Assembly (NCBI GenBank): GCA_029861675.1 | Contig: JAOTYV010000213.1 | Coordinates: 1-8,593 of the forward strand | DNA: 8,593 bases | Direction of reading: 5' to 3' | Source of the DNA: Alphaproteobacteria bacterium | GTDB lineage: Bacteria; Pseudomonadota; Alphaproteobacteria; UBA8366 | Shown here: in pieces, positions 6,336 to 8,593 of the stretch | Layout of the letters: every line of letters starts with the position of its first letter | Position numbering within the stretch: the stretch's first letter is position 1 | Notes under the pieces: generated by a model | The model's input: the letters and a program-made list of their open reading frames with translations, nothing else | What the model was told of the DNA's origin: nothing | Databases searched by the model: none | Position numbers and translations under genes: made by a program

Positions 6336-7271
6336 TCAATCCGCAGCGTACATCTTGATATCATACAATCCGGACCGGATAACCGTCCCGGCGTGGCGGT
6401 CGAGAATTGCCGCGGCGTCGCCCAGCGACCCAATGCCGGCTTCGCCGCCAGTCCGTTCGACGAAGCGGCAACCCGCTTCGATTTTCGGCCCCATGGTACC
6501 CGCTTCGAAGGCCAAGCTCCGCAAGGAGGATGGCGATGCTTCGCGAATGTTCCGTGCACCTTCCGCGCTCCAGTCGGAACTGACCGCCGGCACATCGGTC
6601 AACATCAGCAACCGGTCGGCGCCCAGCTCGATTGCCAGCAGCGCGGCGCTGAGGTCCTTGTCGATGACCGCTTCGATCCCGCTCGCCCGGCGGGCACTAT
6701 CGAATACCACCGGCACGCCACCGCCACCGGCGCAAATCACCAGCACGCCTTGATTAACCAGCAATCGAATGCTTTCGAGTTCAAGCAACCGCACGGGTTC
6801 GGGTGAGGCGACGACGCGCCGGTTGCCGCTGCCGTAGGATGCAAAACGCCATCCTTCCTCTCGAATCAGGCGCCGCGCGGCCGTGTCGTCGAACAATGGG
6901 CCAATGGGTTTGGACGGCGCAAAAAATGCGGGGTCGTCCGGTGCGACTTCGACTTGCGTCAGGATGGCCACGACTTCCCGGTCCGGTAGGCAATTGCGCA
7001 ATTCCTGCTCGATGACATAACCGAGCATGCCTTCGCTTTCCGCATTGAGCACGTCGAGGGGGTATGGCGGCACCTCCCGATAGGCCGCTGATTGGAGCGC
7101 GAGGAGCCCGACCTGCGGACCATTACCATGGGTCACGACGACCGAATGCCGCGTCGCGATTTCGGCGATGGCGCGCGCCGCCACCCGAACGTTGCGGCGC
7201 TGCGTGTCCGCATCGAGCGGCTCGCCCCGCTGCAACAGCGCATTTCCGCCGAGGGCGATCACCACCAGCAT
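6336..7271 (-). CDS. arcC: Carbamate kinase
   Basis: A 311-residue carbamate kinase of the amino-acid kinase fold, cytoplasmic. It interconverts ADP plus carbamoyl phosphate with ATP plus carbamate; the physiological direction is usually ATP formation in the arginine deiminase or related catabolic routes. Motifs in order: VIALGGNALLQRGEPLDADT (4-23), VVTHGNGPQVGLLALQ (45-60), PLDVLNAESEGMLGYVIEQE (71-90), SKPIGP (120-125), CAGGGGVPVV (180-189), VIDKDLSAALLA (202-213), TDVPAV (225-230) and AGTMGPKIEA (257-266). The lysines K121, K205 and K263 match the conserved active-site lysines of the family. Its length is standard (about 310). The frame is open 57 bases further upstream, but ATG 7271 gives the expected N-terminus MLVVIALGGN. 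It starts five bases after the stop of the GTPase gene, so the two are probably co-transcribed. No arginine deiminase or ornithine carbamoyltransferase gene is within the window, so the source of carbamoyl phosphate is unknown. Confidence 0.96.
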   Translation of the reverse strand: MLVVIALGGNALLQRGEPLDADTQRRNVRVAARAIAEIATRHSVVVTHGNGPQVGLLALQSAAYREVPPYPLDVLNAESEGMLGYVIEQELRNCLPDREVVAILTQVEVAPDDPAFFAPSKPIGPLFDDTAARRLIREEGWRFASYGSGNRRVVASPEPVRLLELESIRLLVNQGVLVICAGGGGVPVVFDSARRASGIEAVIDKDLSAALLAIELGADRLLMLTDVPAVSSDWSAEGARNIREASPSSLRSLAFEAGTMGPKIEAGCRFVERTGGEAGIGSLGDAAAILDRHAGTVIRSGLYDIKMYAAD

Positions 7272-7276
7272 TTCGC

Positions 7277-8593
7277 TTATTCCGCGGCTAATTGGTCGAA
7301 ACGCTCTTCCAGGAAACGCCGGACGCACACCGCTAATGTGGGCGGGCCGGCATCGGAGAATTCATACCGCGCCCTGACCACCGGCTTATTCAGGTCCACC
7401 AATGCGGCAAGATCAATCGGAGTCGCGGATACAACCACATCCGCATCGGCATTGTTGATGGTGTCGCGTAGGGCGGTGATTTGCGCCTCCCCATAGCCCA
7501 GAGCCGGCAAAACAGGGCCGATATGAGGGTATTGTTCGTAGGCGCGACGAAGCATTGCCGACGCGTGTGGACGTGGGTCGACGATGCGAATATCCGGCAC
7601 CGAAGACGCCGCCACATAGCCGGCGCCGAAGGGCATGCCGCCATGGGTGATCGTCGGTCCGTCCTCGACGATCAAAACCCTTCGCCCCCTGAGTGCAGCC
7701 GGGTCCTCGAGCGTAACCGGCGATGCTGCGCGGACAATCGGTGTGGCCGGCATAAACGTGCGAATTCGCTCAATTAGCGTTTGAACATCGGCAGACGCCG
7801 CTGCGTCCACCTTGTTCACGACGATAATGTCGGCCATGCGCAACACGGCCTCTCCCGGATGATGGGTCGTCAGTTGTTGTGGCCGTAAGGCATCGACGAT
7901 GACGACATGCAGGTCGGGACGGACAAACGGAAAGTCGTTGTTTCCGCCGTCCCAGAGTATCAAGTCCGACTCCGTCTCCGCCGCCGCTAAAATGGCCGCA
8001 TAGTCGATGCCCGCATAGACGACATTGCCGGCGCGGATGTGCGGCTCGTATTCCTCGCGTTCCTCGATGGTGCACGCCGCCGCGTCGAGGTCGCCAAGGG
8101 CCTCGAAGCGCTGCACCGCCTGTTTCTCGAGGTCGCCATAGGGCATGGGATGGCGAATGGCGGCGACGCGTAGACCCCTTTCGCGCAACCACACCGACAA
8201 CCACCGGGCGGTCTGAGATTTACCGCATCCTGTGCGAACCGCGGAAACCGCGATAACCGGACGTTTCGACGTCAACATAGTCCGGCGTGGCCCCGCCAGG
8301 ACGAAGTCGGCGCCCGTCGCCAACACGCGGGAGGCCAGATGCATCACGGCCTCATGGGTGACATCACTGTAAGAGAACACCACCCGTTCGACATGCTCGG
8401 CCTTGCACAACGGCTCCAACTCGGACTCGTCGACGACCGGAATGCCGGAAGGATAGAGCGATCCGGCGAGGGCGGCCGGGTATCGGCGCCCGCTGATTTC
8501 CGGTATCTGCGCCGCCGTGAACGCCACGACCTCGGTCGCGGGATCGTCGCGATACAGCATGTTGAAATTATGGAAGTCGCGGCCGGCGGCACC
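7277..8593 (-). CDS. Cyclic 2,3-diphosphoglycerate synthetase-like GTPase (5' end beyond window)
   Basis: A cytoplasmic P-loop protein of the family annotated as 'predicted GTPase' or cyclic 2,3-diphosphoglycerate synthetase (cPGS); 438 residues are in the window. The frame stays open to the right edge and there reads GAAGRDFHNFNMLYRDD. That is the family's N-terminal Rossmann-like motif, so the ATG at 8560 is an internal methionine and the true start lies only a few codons beyond. Counting from that methionine: P-loop VRTGCGKSQ (108-116, about bases 8213-8241), switch-like LWDGGNNDFPF (202-212) and base-specificity motif NKVD (249-252, about 7805-7816). Further glycine-rich stretches are EDGPTITHGGMPFGAGYVAA (299-318) and IGPVLPALGYG (347-357). 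The archaeal enzyme makes cyclic 2,3-diphosphoglycerate from 2,3-diphosphoglycerate and ATP. In bacteria the role of these homologues is unclear, so that activity should not be assumed. The link to arcC, five bases downstream, hints at carbamoyl phosphate or amino-acid catabolism. Confidence 0.88.
   Translation of the reverse strand, partial: GAAGRDFHNFNMLYRDDPATEVVAFTAAQIPEISGRRYPAALAGSLYPSGIPVVDESELEPLCKAEHVERVVFSYSDVTHEAVMHLASRVLATGADFVLAGPRRTMLTSKRPVIAVSAVRTGCGKSQTARWLSVWLRERGLRVAAIRHPMPYGDLEKQAVQRFEALGDLDAAACTIEEREEYEPHIRAGNVVYAGIDYAAILAAAETESDLILWDGGNNDFPFVRPDLHVVIVDALRPQQLTTHHPGEAVLRMADIIVVNKVDAAASADVQTLIERIRTFMPATPIVRAASPVTLEDPAALRGRRVLIVEDGPTITHGGMPFGAGYVAASSVPDIRIVDPRPHASAMLRRAYEQYPHIGPVLPALGYGEAQITALRDTINNADADVVVSATPIDLAALVDLNKPVVRARYEFSDAGPPTLAVCVRRFLEERFDQLAAE

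Noticed and set aside
8558..8560. ATG as the start of the cPGS-like gene
   Set aside because: The frame continues without a stop to the window edge and encodes GAAGRDFHNFN, the conserved N-terminal motif of the family, so this methionine is internal.

Overview
The window holds most of an operon for an N-type rotary ATPase (the 'alternate' F1Fo ATPase, canonical order atpD-C-Q-R-B-E-F-A-G). It faces a two-gene minus-strand unit made of a cyclic-2,3-diphosphoglycerate-synthetase-like GTPase and a carbamate kinase. The DNA is GC-rich (about 60% by eye) and the plus-strand genes are tightly packed with short overlaps. N-ATPase operons are known as laterally transferred second ATPase operons, common in Proteobacteria and also found in cyanobacteria, planctomycetes and some archaea. 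A GC-rich proteobacterium is the best guess, but nothing here fixes the lineage.

Plus strand, 1-6190: the 3' end of atpC (epsilon), atpQ, a CPA2-type monovalent cation/proton antiporter, atpR, atpB (a), atpE (c), atpF (b with a delta-like C-terminal domain), atpA (alpha) and atpG (gamma). The beta gene atpD should lie just upstream, outside the window. No separate delta gene (atpH) is present, as expected for N-ATPases. Everything follows the known N-ATPase order except the 405-residue antiporter set between atpQ and atpR, overlapping atpQ by 8 bases. This is the most unusual element of the window: a secondary transporter apparently co-translated with a primary ion pump.

6191-6335 is a short non-coding gap between the two convergent units. 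No clear intrinsic terminator is visible in it.

Minus strand, 8593-6336: the GTPase gene enters from the right edge (its 5' end lies outside) and is followed after 5 bases by arcC. They are probably one transcript.

How they could work together (inference): the N-ATPase probably hydrolyses ATP to export Na+ or H+, and the antiporter would exchange one ion for the other. Together they could act as an ATP-driven salt and pH homeostasis module. Carbamate kinase can make ATP from carbamoyl phosphate without respiration, but no sequence feature ties it functionally to the pump. The window contains no tRNA, rRNA, CRISPR array or insertion sequence that I can see.
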